From Aminomonas paucivorans DSM 12260 (GTDB lineage Bacteria > Synergistota > Synergistia > Synergistales > Synergistaceae): a stretch of DNA of 64,000 bases. Below are positions 41,046-49,910 of the stretch, piece after piece. Numbering within the stretch: the stretch's first letter is position 1; every line of letters begins with the position of its first letter. The stretch spans positions 2,566,171 to 2,630,170 of the forward strand of contig NZ_CM001022.1 of NCBI RefSeq assembly GCF_000165795.1, given 5' to 3'. The position numbers and the translations under genes were made by a program. The notes under the pieces were generated by a model, which was given only the letters and a program-made list of their open reading frames with translations, was not told the DNA's origin and did not search any database.

Positions 41046-41887
41046 GCTGTTGCGATCCCAAAGACCGTTGCGACACCCATCAGAAAAGCGAGGAGATCCG
41101 GGAGAGGGTGCGTCGACGCTACGCCGAGGCCATCGGCACCGCTTCCAGCTGCTGCGGCGGAAGCTGCGGGCTCCCGGGGGAGGAAGACATCATCGGGGGC
41201 AACTACACCCGGGAGGTGCTGCAGAACGTGCCCGAGGGGGTGCAGGCAACCTCCTTCGGCTGCGGGAACCCCATCGAGGCGGCGGGAATCCGCCCGGGGG
41301 AGACGGTGCTGGACCTGGGCTGCGGGGCGGGGCTGGACGCCTTCCTGGCCGCCGGGGAGACGGGACCCACGGGGAAGGTCTACGGCCTGGACATGACCGA
41401 GGAGATGCTGGAGACGGCCCGGAGAAACCGGGAGGCCTGGGGGCTGGAGAACGTGGAGTTCCTTCGGGGGGAGATGGAGTCCATCCCCCTGCCCGACGGG
41501 AGCGTGGACCTGGTGGTCTCCAACTGCGTGCTGAACCTCTCCCCGGAAAAGGACCGGGTCTTCCGGGAGATCGTCCGGGTGCTCCGCCCGGGGGGAAGGA
41601 TGGCGGTGGCGGACGTGGTGGCCCTGCGTCCCCTCCCGGAGCGGGCCCGGAGAAGCCTGTCGGCCTGGAGCGGCTGCCTCGCCGGGGCCCTCTCCCCGGA
41701 GGAGTTCCTCCGGCAGATGGAGGCGGCGGGGCTTCGGGAGACCCGGGTGGAGGTGCGCAAGGCCTACAGTTTTTCCCCTTCCCGGACGGAGGAACTCTTC
41801 CCGGAGCTTTCCCCGGAGGAGCGGGAAGGGATCCCCGGAGCCCTGGGCAGCGGCCTGATCCGGGGAGAGAAGCCTCGCCATGCCTGA
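41042..41887 (+). CDS. arsM: Arsenite methyltransferase
   Basis: A 281-residue SAM-dependent enzyme converting As(III) to methylated arsenicals. SAM motif I is [16 protein letters not shown]; conserved Cys residues are in [20 protein letters not shown] and WSGCLAGAL, matching the As-binding triad of ArsM; further Cys are clustered at the N-terminus ([22 protein letters not shown]). It is coupled to marR upstream and arsN2 downstream by overlaps of four and eight bases. Confidence 0.9.
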   Translation: MSCCDPKDRCDTHQKSEEIRERVRRRYAEAIGTASSCCGGSCGLPGEEDIIGGNYTREVLQNVPEGVQATSFGCGNPIEAAGIRPGETVLDLGCGAGLDAFLAAGETGPTGKVYGLDMTEEMLETARRNREAWGLENVEFLRGEMESIPLPDGSVDLVVSNCVLNLSPEKDRVFREIVRVLRPGGRMAVADVVALRPLPERARRSLSAWSGCLAGALSPEEFLRQMEAAGLRETRVEVRKAYSFSPSRTEELFPELSPEEREGIPGALGSGLIRGEKPRHA

Positions 41888-42335
41888 GGCCGCGACGCTG
41901 CGCCCCGCCCGGGCGGAGGACCTCTTCTCCGTAGGGGCACTCCTGGAGAAGGCGGGACTTCCCCTTGAAGGGGTGGAGGGATCCTTCGCCGGCTTCTTCG
42001 TGGCGGAGCGGGGGGGAAAGACCGTGGGGTCCGTGGGCGTCGAGATCGCCGGGGACGCGGGGATGGTGCGCTCCCTGGCGGTGGAGGCCTCCCTTCGGGG
42101 ACGCGGGACGGGCGACGCCCTCCTGCGTCGGGGGGAGGAGGCCCTGCGGGCGGCGGGGGTCGCGGAGGCCTGGGTCCTCACGGAGACCGCCCCGGCCTTC
42201 TTCCTCTCCCGGGGGTACCGGGACGCGCCCCGCTCCTCCCTGCCCCCCGCCCTGGCGGAGCGATCCGCCCTCTCCTCGGTCTGCCCCTGTTCCTGCCGCT
42301 GCCTGAAGAAATCCCTGGTCTCCCCCGAGGCCTGA
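41880..42335 (+). CDS. arsN2: ArsN2-type GNAT acetyltransferase
   Basis: A 151-residue GNAT protein: LLEKAGLPLEGVEGSFAGFF, VRSLAVEASLRGRGTGDALL (acetyl-CoA loop) and TETAPAFFLSRGYRDAP match the arsenic-resistance acetyltransferase ArsN2. The C-terminal Cys-rich tail (VCPCSCRCLKKS) could bind a metalloid. It overlaps arsM by eight bases. The substrate is not established for this subfamily; organoarsenicals are plausible given ArsN1. Confidence 0.82.
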   Translation: MPEAATLRPARAEDLFSVGALLEKAGLPLEGVEGSFAGFFVAERGGKTVGSVGVEIAGDAGMVRSLAVEASLRGRGTGDALLRRGEEALRAAGVAEAWVLTETAPAFFLSRGYRDAPRSSLPPALAERSALSSVCPCSCRCLKKSLVSPEA

Positions 42336-42357
42336 CGCTTCCCCGTCCCGGGGCCCG

Positions 42358-42375
42358 GCCCCTTCAGGAAGGGGC
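42358..42375. terminator. Short hairpin between convergent arsN2 and EamA genes
   Basis: GCCCCTT (42358-42364) pairs with AAGGGGC (42369-42375) over the stop region of the minus-strand gene. There is no clear T tract. Confidence 0.35.
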
Positions 42376-43260
42376 GTCGGGTTCCGGGACGGCGGCGGGG
42401 CCCGGGGGCAGCAGTTCCGCCATCAGGATGGAGACGAAGATGAGGGCGCAGCCCAGGACCATCCGCATCGTGAAGCTCTCCCCCAGGAGCAGGGCCCCCG
42501 TGAGGGCTCCGAAGACCCCCTCCAGGCTGAGGATCAGGGCGGTGTGTGTCGAGGAGGTGTACTTCTGGGCCAGGTTCTGGGTCACCAGGGCGAAGACCGT
42601 GCCCAGGAGGACGTTGTAGGCCAGGGCCGCCCACCCCAGGGGGGCGACGGCCCCCGGGAAGGGCTCGAAGGCCAGGGCCAGGGGGACCGTGGCCACCCCC
42701 ACCACCCCGATCTGCAGCACCGCGAAGGCCACCGGGTCGATCTCCCGGACGAAGCGTTCCACCACCACCATGTGCAGCGCCAGGAAGAGGGCACACAGCA
42801 GGCTCAACCCGTCCCCCAGGCCGATGGCGAAATTGTCCTGAAGGGTCAGCAGGAACATGCCGCACAGGCACAGGGCCGCGGCCAGGAAGGGACCGAAGCC
42901 GGGGAACCGCCGGGTGGCCGCCCACAGGAGGAAGGGCACCACCACCACGTAGGCGGTGACGATGAAGGCCTGCTTGCCCGCGGTGGTGTACTGCAGGCCC
43001 ACGGTGGAAACCCAGAAACCCAGGGAAAGCAGCCCCCCCGCCAGAAGCCCCGCCTTGAGGGCGGAGGGGGAGAGGCGGACCAGACGGCGCCCGAACAGGG
43101 CACACAGGAGGGCAAAAGCGGAGAGAAACCGGAAGACCGTCAGCCAGAAGGGGGTGAAGGAATCCAACGCCGCCTTCATGGCCACGTACCCCATCCCCCA
43201 GAACAGGGCTACCCCCAGAAGCGCCGCGTCCGCCGCCAGCACCGAGCGTTTCGGCGTCAT
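42364..43260 (-). CDS. DMT-superfamily (EamA) transporter
   Basis: A 298-residue protein with ten predicted helices in two EamA repeats (ALLGVALFWGMGYVAMKAAL; GWAALAYNVLLGTVFALVTQ; LILSLEGVFGALTGALLLGE). Members export or import metabolites such as amino acids or nucleotide sugars; specificity is not visible. ATG 43260 follows GAAGGAGG. It is the 3' end of a minus-strand run of genes that may be separately transcribed. Confidence 0.88.
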   Translation of the reverse strand: MTPKRSVLAADAALLGVALFWGMGYVAMKAALDSFTPFWLTVFRFLSAFALLCALFGRRLVRLSPSALKAGLLAGGLLSLGFWVSTVGLQYTTAGKQAFIVTAYVVVVPFLLWAATRRFPGFGPFLAAALCLCGMFLLTLQDNFAIGLGDGLSLLCALFLALHMVVVERFVREIDPVAFAVLQIGVVGVATVPLALAFEPFPGAVAPLGWAALAYNVLLGTVFALVTQNLAQKYTSSTHTALILSLEGVFGALTGALLLGESFTMRMVLGCALIFVSILMAELLPPGPAAVPEPDAPS

Positions 43261-43306
43261 GATCCATCCTCCTTCGTCCCGCCCCGGTCCGACCGGGAAG
43301 GGGGCG

Positions 43307-44206
43307 CTACAGATCCAGGTCCGCCCGGAAGACCAGGACCGCGTCCCCCAGGATGCTCACCCGGCGGGGTTCCCCCTCCTCCAGGTCCACCTCCACGTCC
43401 AGGTACCCGCACCGCCCGGAGGAATCCCCCTGGGATCCCCGGAAGCGGAGGGAATCCCCCCGGGGGACCAGGTCGTGGCGGATCAGGTAGGCCCCCAGGG
43501 GACCGTGGACGTTTCCCGTGACCGGGTCCTCCCGGACGCCGATGGCGGGGGCGAACATCCGGCCCTGGGTCAGGGAACCCGGGTCCGGATCGTCCAGGGT
43601 GAAGGGGAAGTAGCCGTTGCACCCCAGGACCCGGCTGAGGCGCACCAGGGCCTCCATGTCCGGGGCCAGGGCGTCCAGGGCGGACCGCCTCCGCACCGGC
43701 ACCAGCACCTTCGAATGGCCCGTGGACACCACCTGGACGGGGGCGAAATCTCCCCGATCCTCCCGCCCCAGCCCCAGGGCACCCCACACCGCCTCGGCCA
43801 GGTCCTCCCCCAGGGGAGGCTCGAAGACCGGGGGGCCTTGGGTCATGCGGATCCGGTAGTCCTCCCCGTCCCGCAGGATCTCCACGGGCAGGGACCCCGC
43901 CCCGGTGAGCTGCCGGTACCGCCCCGGCGCCGTGCCCCCCGCGACGGCCCGGACGTAGTGGGCCGCCACGGTGGCGTGCCCGCACAGGGGAACCTCCGTC
44001 CGGGGGGTGAAGAACCGGACCCGCACGTCGTGGTCCGACCCCTCCGGGGGCAGGACGAAGGCGGTCTCGGAATGGTTCAGCTCCCGGGCGATCTGACGCA
44101 TCCGGGCCTCTCCGAGCCCCTCGCCCCCCAGGACCACCCCCGCGGGGTTGCCGGAAAACACCTTGCGGGTGAACGAATCCACCACAAACACCTGCACGCG
44201 GGCCAT
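43307..44206 (-). CDS. PhzF-family isomerase
   Basis: A 299-residue protein of the PhzF/diaminopimelate-epimerase-like fold: VQVFVVDSFTRKVFSGNPAG with the SGNPAGVVL signature, LNHSETAFVLPPEG with the catalytic Glu, and EVPLCGHATVAAHYV. PhzF proteins isomerise small metabolites; outside phenazine clusters their roles are mostly unknown, and no phenazine genes lie nearby. ATG follows GGAAGGAGAGGG. Confidence 0.88.
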   Translation of the reverse strand: MARVQVFVVDSFTRKVFSGNPAGVVLGGEGLGEARMRQIARELNHSETAFVLPPEGSDHDVRVRFFTPRTEVPLCGHATVAAHYVRAVAGGTAPGRYRQLTGAGSLPVEILRDGEDYRIRMTQGPPVFEPPLGEDLAEAVWGALGLGREDRGDFAPVQVVSTGHSKVLVPVRRRSALDALAPDMEALVRLSRVLGCNGYFPFTLDDPDPGSLTQGRMFAPAIGVREDPVTGNVHGPLGAYLIRHDLVPRGDSLRFRGSQGDSSGRCGYLDVEVDLEEGEPRRVSILGDAVLVFRADLDL

Positions 44207-44269
44207 TCGGCACCCTCTCCTTCCCCGTCCTTCCCCCCCGCCGGCTCAATGCGCCTCGGGAAGACCGCG

Positions 44270-45490
44270 TTATTCCCGGCACACCGCCGGTTCCGTCTTT
44301 CCCTCCCCGGCGAAGCAGGCCAGCAGGACCGCCTGGGCCGCCAGCACCGCCCCGAAGAGGACGAAGGAGGGGGTCTGGCCCATCCATCGCCCCAGGACCC
44401 CCCAGAGCAGGGGTCCGGCGAAGTAGCCCACCCCCCAGAAGAGGTAGTAGGCCCCGGAGATGGTGCCCTTGAGGGACTCGGGGGCCTTCTCGTTCAGGTA
44501 GGCCATGGAGGCGACGAAGAAGCACCCCAGGCCGGTGGTGCCCACCCCCAGCAGGGCCATGGAGGACAGCTTGGGGAAGAGGAAGAACGTCCCCGTGGCG
44601 GCCCCCGCCACCACCAGGCCCAGGACCATGAAGGGCCGGCGTCCCCGGCGGTCCGAAAGGGGCCCGAAGACGAACTGGGCCAGGGTGGTGCCCAGGTACA
44701 TGGCGGAGAGGAGGTAGCCCGCCTCCACGGGGGAAAAGCCTCCTCGGGCGAGGAGGAACCCGGGGATGAGGGCGAAGAAGAGCCCCTGGGCGGCCCCGTA
44801 GAGGCCGATGCCCAGCAGGGCCAGGCGCACGGGACGGGTCTGGAGGAGACGGGCGGCCCCCGCCAGGCTCCAGGACTCGGCCGACCCCCGGGGGCGACGG
44901 TTCTCCACCCCCAGGGCCACGATCCCCGCGGCCCCCAGGCAGGCGGCGGCGAAGAACCAGAAGGCCCCCCGGCCGTCCAGGAAGGGCACCAGGGGCACCA
45001 GGAGGGGACCCACCACGATGCCCCCGTAGAGGAGCATGGAGTAGCGGCCGATGATCCAGCCCTTGCGCTCCGGGTAGAGGAGGGACAGCAGCGCCGGGGC
45101 CAGGGACCACACCGGGGCCTCCCCGGCCCCCTGGATCGCCCGCCCCAGGAACAGGGGCAGGGAGGATCCCGCCAGGGCGAAGACCAGCCCTGCGGCGGCG
45201 GAGACGAGGTATCCCGCCACGAGGAAGGGCTTGAAGCCGAAGCGGTCCGAGAGGTTGCCGTAGGGGACCTGGAGGAGGATGTAGGACACCGCGAAGGCCG
45301 AGGCGATCCACCCGATCTGGCCGTCCCCCCCGGAGAAGGCCACCACCTGGCTGGTGACCCGGGGCACCGCCACGGACACTCCCAGCATGGACAGGGCCGC
45401 CGCCCCGGAGAGGGCCAGCAGGGTCCGGCCCCTTCGGGGATCCGGGGCCTCCCGAAGCGCCTCCCCTTGGTTTTCCGTTCGTTCCGTCAC
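44270..45490 (-). CDS. MFS transporter
   Basis: A 406-residue major facilitator with 12 helices and the A-loop motif GNLSDRFGFKPFLVAG between TM2 and TM3, repeated as GPLSDRRGRRPFMVLG in the second half. It resembles drug or sugar efflux members; substrate unknown. GTG 45490 is preceded by GGAGAGGGAG. It has no signal of operon coupling with PhzF (63-bp gap). Confidence 0.88.
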   Translation of the reverse strand: MTERTENQGEALREAPDPRRGRTLLALSGAAALSMLGVSVAVPRVTSQVVAFSGGDGQIGWIASAFAVSYILLQVPYGNLSDRFGFKPFLVAGYLVSAAAGLVFALAGSSLPLFLGRAIQGAGEAPVWSLAPALLSLLYPERKGWIIGRYSMLLYGGIVVGPLLVPLVPFLDGRGAFWFFAAACLGAAGIVALGVENRRPRGSAESWSLAGAARLLQTRPVRLALLGIGLYGAAQGLFFALIPGFLLARGGFSPVEAGYLLSAMYLGTTLAQFVFGPLSDRRGRRPFMVLGLVVAGAATGTFFLFPKLSSMALLGVGTTGLGCFFVASMAYLNEKAPESLKGTISGAYYLFWGVGYFAGPLLWGVLGRWMGQTPSFVLFGAVLAAQAVLLACFAGEGKTEPAVCRE

Positions 45491-45586
45491 GGGCTCCCTC
45501 TCCTTCCCCTCCCAAGGCCTCGGGAGGGATTAGGGGGGAGGATACACCGCCCCAGGGGGTCCCGCAAGGTTTCGCACAGACCGGCT

Positions 45587-46444
45587 CTACTCCCCCGAGG
45601 CCTTCCTTCCCTCCAGCTCCGCCGCCAGGCGGAGCATGTGCTTGCAGGGGACCCGGTGGTGGCGGAAGGCCGGGCAGGTGCAGCTCTCCAGGGTGGTGCG
45701 GTACACCCGGCTGCCGTCGGAGGAGCGGAAGCGGCCGCAGGCCTCCTCCCGGTCCAGGTCCAGCAGGCGGGTGGAGGCGGCCCGGGCCTTCGCTCCCTCC
45801 TCCCGGGGACCCCGGAAGGGGGGGATGTGCGCCCCCCCGGCCATGCGGGCGGGCACCTCCTCCAGGCAGACCTCGTAGCCCTCCTCCAGGGACCCCGAAG
45901 CGGCCAGGTCCTCCAGGTCCCGGAAGCAGGAAACCCCCAGGGCCTGGGCGGCCCGCAGGGCTAAGAAGGCGCAGGCCCGGGCGTCCTCCAGGGCCCGGTG
46001 GTGCTTGAAGGAGAACCCCAGGGCCCGGGCCACCCGGTGGAGCTTGTAGCTCTCCAGGCCCGGCCAGGCCCGCCGGGACAGGCGCACGGTGCACAGCCCC
46101 CGGGCGGGAGGGGGGGTCAGGGCGTAGAGGGCCAGGGTGCGCCGCAACACCTCCAGGTCGAAGGGGGCGTTGTGCGCCGCCAGGGGCAGACCCTCCAGGA
46201 GGGGGCGCACCTCCTCCCACACCGGGGGGAACTCGGGCCACTCCCGGGCCGCCGCGGCGGTGATGCCGTGGATCCAGGTGTTTCCCCTCTCGAAGGTGCG
46301 AAAGGCCCGGTGGGGCCGGATCCCCCAGAGCCGTTCCGCCACCACCCGCCCCTCCCGGACCACCACCACCCCCAGGGAACAGGGGCTTTCGGGGTACCGG
46401 TTGGCGGTCTCGAAATCCAGGGCCGCAAAGTTCAAGGACGCCAC
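45587..46444 (-). CDS. DEDDh exonuclease fused to a SWIM zinc finger
   Basis: A 285-residue protein. The N-terminal 170 residues are a DnaQ-like 3'-5' exonuclease with ExoI (NFAALDFETANRYPES), ExoII (AAHNAPFDLEVLRRTL) and ExoIII (HHRALEDARACAFLAL), so all four acidic residues and the His are present. The C-terminal 40 residues hold a SWIM motif (SCTCPAFRHHRVPCKHMLRL, CxC-x9-CxH). Exonuclease plus SWIM is an uncommon pairing and suggests a DNA- or protein-binding module for repair. No BRCT domain of the usual short DnaQ-like proteins is seen. Confidence 0.85.
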   Translation of the reverse strand: MASLNFAALDFETANRYPESPCSLGVVVVREGRVVAERLWGIRPHRAFRTFERGNTWIHGITAAAAREWPEFPPVWEEVRPLLEGLPLAAHNAPFDLEVLRRTLALYALTPPPARGLCTVRLSRRAWPGLESYKLHRVARALGFSFKHHRALEDARACAFLALRAAQALGVSCFRDLEDLAASGSLEEGYEVCLEEVPARMAGGAHIPPFRGPREEGAKARAASTRLLDLDREEACGRFRSSDGSRVYRTTLESCTCPAFRHHRVPCKHMLRLAAELEGRKASGE

Positions 46445-46484
46445 TCTCCTCTTTTTCCCCGGGGCCAGCCCCGGGAGCGTCCTC

Positions 46485-46772
46485 CTACCGGAAGGACGCC
46501 TCCAGTTCCGGAGCCGTCAGGGTGGGGACGAAGCGGATCAGATCGTACTCCGCCGCCCCCTCCCGGTGGAAGGGGTCCTCCTTCAGGATCTCCCGCAGGG
46601 CCCCCTCGTCCTCCCCCCGGGCCAGGATCACCCCGCCCGTTCGGGGCTCTCTCCTGCCCGCCCCCAGGAAGGTCCCGGAGGCGAGGTGCCGCCTCAGAAA
46701 CTCCCGATGCTCCTCCAGCAGGGCGTCGATCTCCTCCAGGGGCCGGACGTACCGCACCAGCACCACGAACAT
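46485..46772 (-). CDS. YciI-like protein
   Basis: A 95-residue ferredoxin-like-fold protein: MFVVLVRYVRPLEEIDALLE, EHREFLRRHLASGTFLGAGR and a C-terminal DPFHREGAAEYDLIRFVPTL with the characteristic His. YciI-like proteins have poorly known functions; some are lactone or ring-opening enzymes. ATG 46772 follows GGAGGAG. Confidence 0.84.
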   Translation of the reverse strand: MFVVLVRYVRPLEEIDALLEEHREFLRRHLASGTFLGAGRREPRTGGVILARGEDEGALREILKEDPFHREGAAEYDLIRFVPTLTAPELEASFR

Positions 46773-46816
46773 GAAATCTCCTCCTTTTCTTCCCGGGGCT
46801 TCCGGGACCGGGGCCA

Positions 46817-47398
46817 TCATCCCTTCCGGGCGCCCTCCTCGGGCCGCCGGAACCCCAGGGCGACCCACCAGCTTCCGTCCCTTCGTCCCGCCGGGAGGAG
46901 GCAGCAGGACCCCAGGACCTTGCCCACCTCTTCCGGGGAGAGGGCCCGCACGGGGAGAAGTGCCCCCTCCAGCCCCTGGGCCAGACGCCCCGCTCGCCGG
47001 GTGGGGTCCAGGTCGTGCACCACCACCCGCCCCCCGGGGGCGACGACCCGTGCGGCCTCCCGCAGGGCGGCCCGGGGATCCTCCAGGTGGTGGAGCACGT
47101 AGGAGAGCAGCACCCGCCGGAACGACCCGTCGGGGAAGGGCAGGGCCGCCGCGTCTCCCCGGCAGGTCCGCACCCCCGAGGGCACCCGGGCCAGCATGGC
47201 GGGAGAGGCGTCCAGCACCCAGGCCTCGGCGAGACGGGGCAGCAGGGAGGCGGCGAACCGCCCCGTGCCGCCCCCCACGTCCAGGAGCGTCTCCCCTCCC
47301 GCCAGGGACAAAAGATCCGTCACCGCCTCGGGATGCCCCAGGCGCAGCAGGTCATGGAAGCGGTCGTAGTGCGGGGCGATCCGGTCGAAGAAGGACAC
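46817..47398 (-). CDS. Class I SAM-dependent methyltransferase
   Basis: A 193-residue type-11 methyltransferase: ETLLDVGGGTGRFAASLLPR (motif I), LDASPAMLARV, GDAAALPFPDGSFRRVLLSY and EAARVVAPGGRVVVHD. It is similar to small UbiE-like enzymes; substrate unknown. GTG 47398 has no clear Shine-Dalgarno and starts four bases after the stop of the DUF2993 gene, so translation is probably coupled. Confidence 0.84.
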   Translation of the reverse strand: MSFFDRIAPHYDRFHDLLRLGHPEAVTDLLSLAGGETLLDVGGGTGRFAASLLPRLAEAWVLDASPAMLARVPSGVRTCRGDAAALPFPDGSFRRVLLSYVLHHLEDPRAALREAARVVAPGGRVVVHDLDPTRRAGRLAQGLEGALLPVRALSPEEVGKVLGSCCLLPAGRRDGSWWVALGFRRPEEGARKG

Positions 47399-47402
47399 GG
47401 GG

Positions 47403-48131
47403 TTACGGCTGGGGGCGTTTCCAGACGGCCGTGGCTCCCTGGTCCAGCCTTTTCGGACCTCCCGTGAGGGTGACCTCCGAGTCCGTCATGGTCAGGCGCT
47501 TGAAGGTGACGGGGAAGGGGATGTCCCGGAACTCCAGGAGGGGGTTCACGGAGGAGACCACCCGGGCGGTGAAGGAGTCGGGCTGCTTGAGCCCCTCCAC
47601 GAACATGGCCACCTGGTCCAGGATGATGCCCTCCGGCCGGAGGGCCAGCACCCCCTGGGCGGCCAGGCGGATGCGGAAGGTGAAGAGGAACGAGGCGGTG
47701 TAGATCCCCTTGGCCTGAAAGCCCGAGGGGGTGAAGTCGAAGTGCAGCCCCGTGAAGCCGCTCTCCTCGTTCTTGGCGAAGTAGCCGTTCACGTCCTTCT
47801 CCAGCAGGGTCAGCTCCCCCACGGAGGAGGCGATGAGCCCCGCCAGGGCGTCGGCATCCCCGGAGACGGGGGCGCGTTCGGGCTTCAGCGTCGCCTCCAG
47901 CCGCAGGGAGTCGATGCGGATCTTGTCGATCCAGGCGCCCCGGGCCTCCACGTAGGCCGTGGACCCGTCGGTGGTGACGGTGAGCTGGTCAGGGCGGAAC
48001 TTCTTTCCCAGCTCCCGGGCGATCTCCTCCGCCAGGGCCTTGGGGTCCGGCCCCGCCTCCGCCTCGGGCAGAGGGGCCAGGAGGGAGCAGAGCAGCAACA
48101 GGACGGACAGGAAGAGGATTCGTCGGTTCAC
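47403..48131 (-). CDS. DUF2993/LmeA-type secreted lipid-binding protein
   Basis: A 242-residue protein with a signal peptide (ILFLSVLLLLCSLLAPLPEA, cleavage after AEA) and a beta-rich DUF2993 domain (VEARGAWIDKIRIDSLRLEA; LHFDFTPSGFQAKGIYTASF). Some relatives bind phosphatidylinositol-type lipids and help build envelope glycolipids. GTG 48131 follows GAGGAGG. It pairs with the methyltransferase downstream. Ligand unknown. Confidence 0.78.
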   Translation of the reverse strand: MNRRILFLSVLLLLCSLLAPLPEAEAGPDPKALAEEIARELGKKFRPDQLTVTTDGSTAYVEARGAWIDKIRIDSLRLEATLKPERAPVSGDADALAGLIASSVGELTLLEKDVNGYFAKNEESGFTGLHFDFTPSGFQAKGIYTASFLFTFRIRLAAQGVLALRPEGIILDQVAMFVEGLKQPDSFTARVVSSVNPLLEFRDIPFPVTFKRLTMTDSEVTLTGGPKRLDQGATAVWKRPQP

Positions 48132-48190
48132 GGGACAGGCCTCCTCGGAGGGAAGGGATCAGATCCCCCCGATTGTAGCCTTTTCCCCAA

Positions 48191-48224
48191 GGGAAGGGGC
48201 GGCCCCTCGGGGCCGCCCCTTCCC
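48191..48224 (-). terminator. Terminator of the aldehyde dehydrogenase operon
   Basis: A perfect 16-bp stem (48191-48206 with 48209-48224) beginning two bases beyond the DUF1858 stop. The minus-strand 3' side reads TTGGGGAAAA, a weak tract. Confidence 0.6.
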
Positions 48225-48225
48225 T

Positions 48226-48432
48226 TCACTCCCGTCCCAGAAACCCCTTCAGGTCCGTCAGAAACCTCTCCGGGTCCGCCACCCCCCGGCGGCGCAGCAG
48301 GTCCCCCAGGGAGCCCGGAGCGGCGTCGCAGCAGCCCAGGAAGCTCACCCCCCGGACCACCGCCCACCCCGCCGCCTCGGGATGCTCCCTCACCAGGTCC
48401 TCCACCGGCGTGTCCAGGGACAGGGGACCCAC
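48226..48432 (-). CDS. DUF1858-domain protein
   Basis: A 68-residue protein made only of the DUF1858 helical domain (LSLDTPVEDLVREHPEAAGW, GVSFLGCCDAAPGSLGDLLR). The CC pair replaces the C-x-x-C of relatives such as the N-terminus of the RIC iron-sulfur repair protein. GTG 48432 starts directly after the aldehyde dehydrogenase stop. Its closeness to the divergent hydroxylamine reductase operon hints at a role in NO or redox stress. Confidence 0.75.
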   Translation of the reverse strand: MGPLSLDTPVEDLVREHPEAAGWAVVRGVSFLGCCDAAPGSLGDLLRRRGVADPERFLTDLKGFLGRE

Positions 48433-48434
48433 GG

Positions 48435-49910
48435 TCAGTACATCCCCAGGGGCTTCTCGCTGAGGCTGATGAAGATGTTCTTCTTCTGGGTGTAGTGGTC
48501 CAGCATCATCTTGTGGGTCTCCCGGCCCACCCCGGACTTCTTGTACCCCCCGAAGGGGGCATGGGCGGGCAGGTTGTTGTAGTTGTTCACCCACATGCGT
48601 CCCGTCTCCACCGCCCCGGCCACCCGAAGGGCCCGGTTGATGTCCCGGGTCCACACGGCGCCGCCCAGGCCATACTCGTTGTCGTTGGCCAGGCGCACCA
48701 CTTCCGCCTCGTCCTCGAAGGGGAGGAAGCACACCACGGGGCCAAAGATCTCCTCCCGGGCCACCCGCATGGAGTTGTCCACGTCCGCCAGGATGGTGGG
48801 CTCCATGAAGCAGCCCCCGTCGAGAGCTCCCCCGGAGGCCCGAACCCCTCCGCAGGCCACCCGGGCCCCTTCCTGCCGTCCCACCTCCACGTAGCCCAGG
48901 ATCTTCTGGAGCTGCGCCTCGTTGATCTGACAGCCCATCTGGGTGTCCGGCTCCCAGGGAAGCCCCACCTTCACCTTCCGGAAGGCCTCGGCGCAGGCCC
49001 CCAGGAATCGCTCGTAGATGTCCCGGTGGACGAAGACCCGGGAACCGGCGCAGCACACCTGCCCCTGGTTCAGCAGGATGCCCAGCTGCACCCCCTCCAC
49101 GGCCTTCTCCCAGGGGCAGTCGGGGAAGAAGATGTTCGCCGACTTGCCCCCCAGCTCCAGGGTGGCGGGGATCAACCGGTCCGCCGCCGCCCGGGCCACG
49201 GTGTAGCCCACCTCCGTGGACCCCGTGAAGGCCAGCTTGCGGAACCCCGGGTGGGCCAGCATCAGGTCGCCGGTGGTGGAGCCTCGGCCGGTGATCACGT
49301 TCACCACCCCCGGGGGCAGCACCTGCTGGAGGATCTTGGCGAACTCCAGCAGGCTCAGGGGAGTGGTGGAGGAGGGCTTGATCACCACCGTGTCCCCCGC
49401 CGCCAGGGCCGGGGCGATCTTCCAGGCTCCCATGAGGAAGGGGAAGTTCCAGGGGATGATCTGCCCCACCACGCCGATGGGCTCCCGAAGCACCAGGCTC
49501 AGGGTGTCCTGGTCGATCTGCGCCGCCGTGCCCTCCTCCGCCCGGATGGCCCCGGCGAAATAGCGGAAGTGGTCCGACGCCAGGGGCACGTCCACGTTTC
49601 GGCTCTCCCGGATGGGCTTGCCGTTGTCCAGGGTCTCCGTCAGGGCCAGCTTCTCCGCGTGTTCGTCGATGAGGTCCGCGATCTTCAGGAGGAGCGTCGC
49701 CCGCTCCAGGGGGCTGGTGTGCCGGAAGGTCTCGAAGGCCCGCCAGGCCGCGTCCACCGCCCGGTCCACGTCCACCTTCCCCGCATCGGCGCAGGTGGCG
49801 AGCTTCTGCCCGTCCGCAGGGCAGAAGGTGTCGAAGGTGCGTCCCTCCGCCGCGGGAACCCACTTGCCGTCGAGGAACAGTCCGTACGTCGCATCCATGG
49901 GTCTTTCCAT
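48435..49910 (-). CDS. NAD(P)-dependent aldehyde dehydrogenase
   Basis: A 491-residue ALDH oxidising an aldehyde to the acid. QIIPWNFPFLMGAWKIAPAL is the cofactor region, FTGSTEVGYTVARA the Rossmann loop, TLELGGKSANIFF the catalytic Glu and GQVCCAGSRVFVHRDIYERF the nucleophilic Cys; EEIFGPVVCFLPFED and NEYGLGGAVWTRD follow. It resembles the acetaldehyde/betaine-aldehyde group. ATG 49910 follows GGGAGCGG; ATG 49898 is an alternative. Open frame continues far upstream without family similarity. Confidence 0.9.
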   Translation of the reverse strand: MERPMDATYGLFLDGKWVPAAEGRTFDTFCPADGQKLATCADAGKVDVDRAVDAAWRAFETFRHTSPLERATLLLKIADLIDEHAEKLALTETLDNGKPIRESRNVDVPLASDHFRYFAGAIRAEEGTAAQIDQDTLSLVLREPIGVVGQIIPWNFPFLMGAWKIAPALAAGDTVVIKPSSTTPLSLLEFAKILQQVLPPGVVNVITGRGSTTGDLMLAHPGFRKLAFTGSTEVGYTVARAAADRLIPATLELGGKSANIFFPDCPWEKAVEGVQLGILLNQGQVCCAGSRVFVHRDIYERFLGACAEAFRKVKVGLPWEPDTQMGCQINEAQLQKILGYVEVGRQEGARVACGGVRASGGALDGGCFMEPTILADVDNSMRVAREEIFGPVVCFLPFEDEAEVVRLANDNEYGLGGAVWTRDINRALRVAGAVETGRMWVNNYNNLPAHAPFGGYKKSGVGRETHKMMLDHYTQKKNIFISLSEKPLGMY

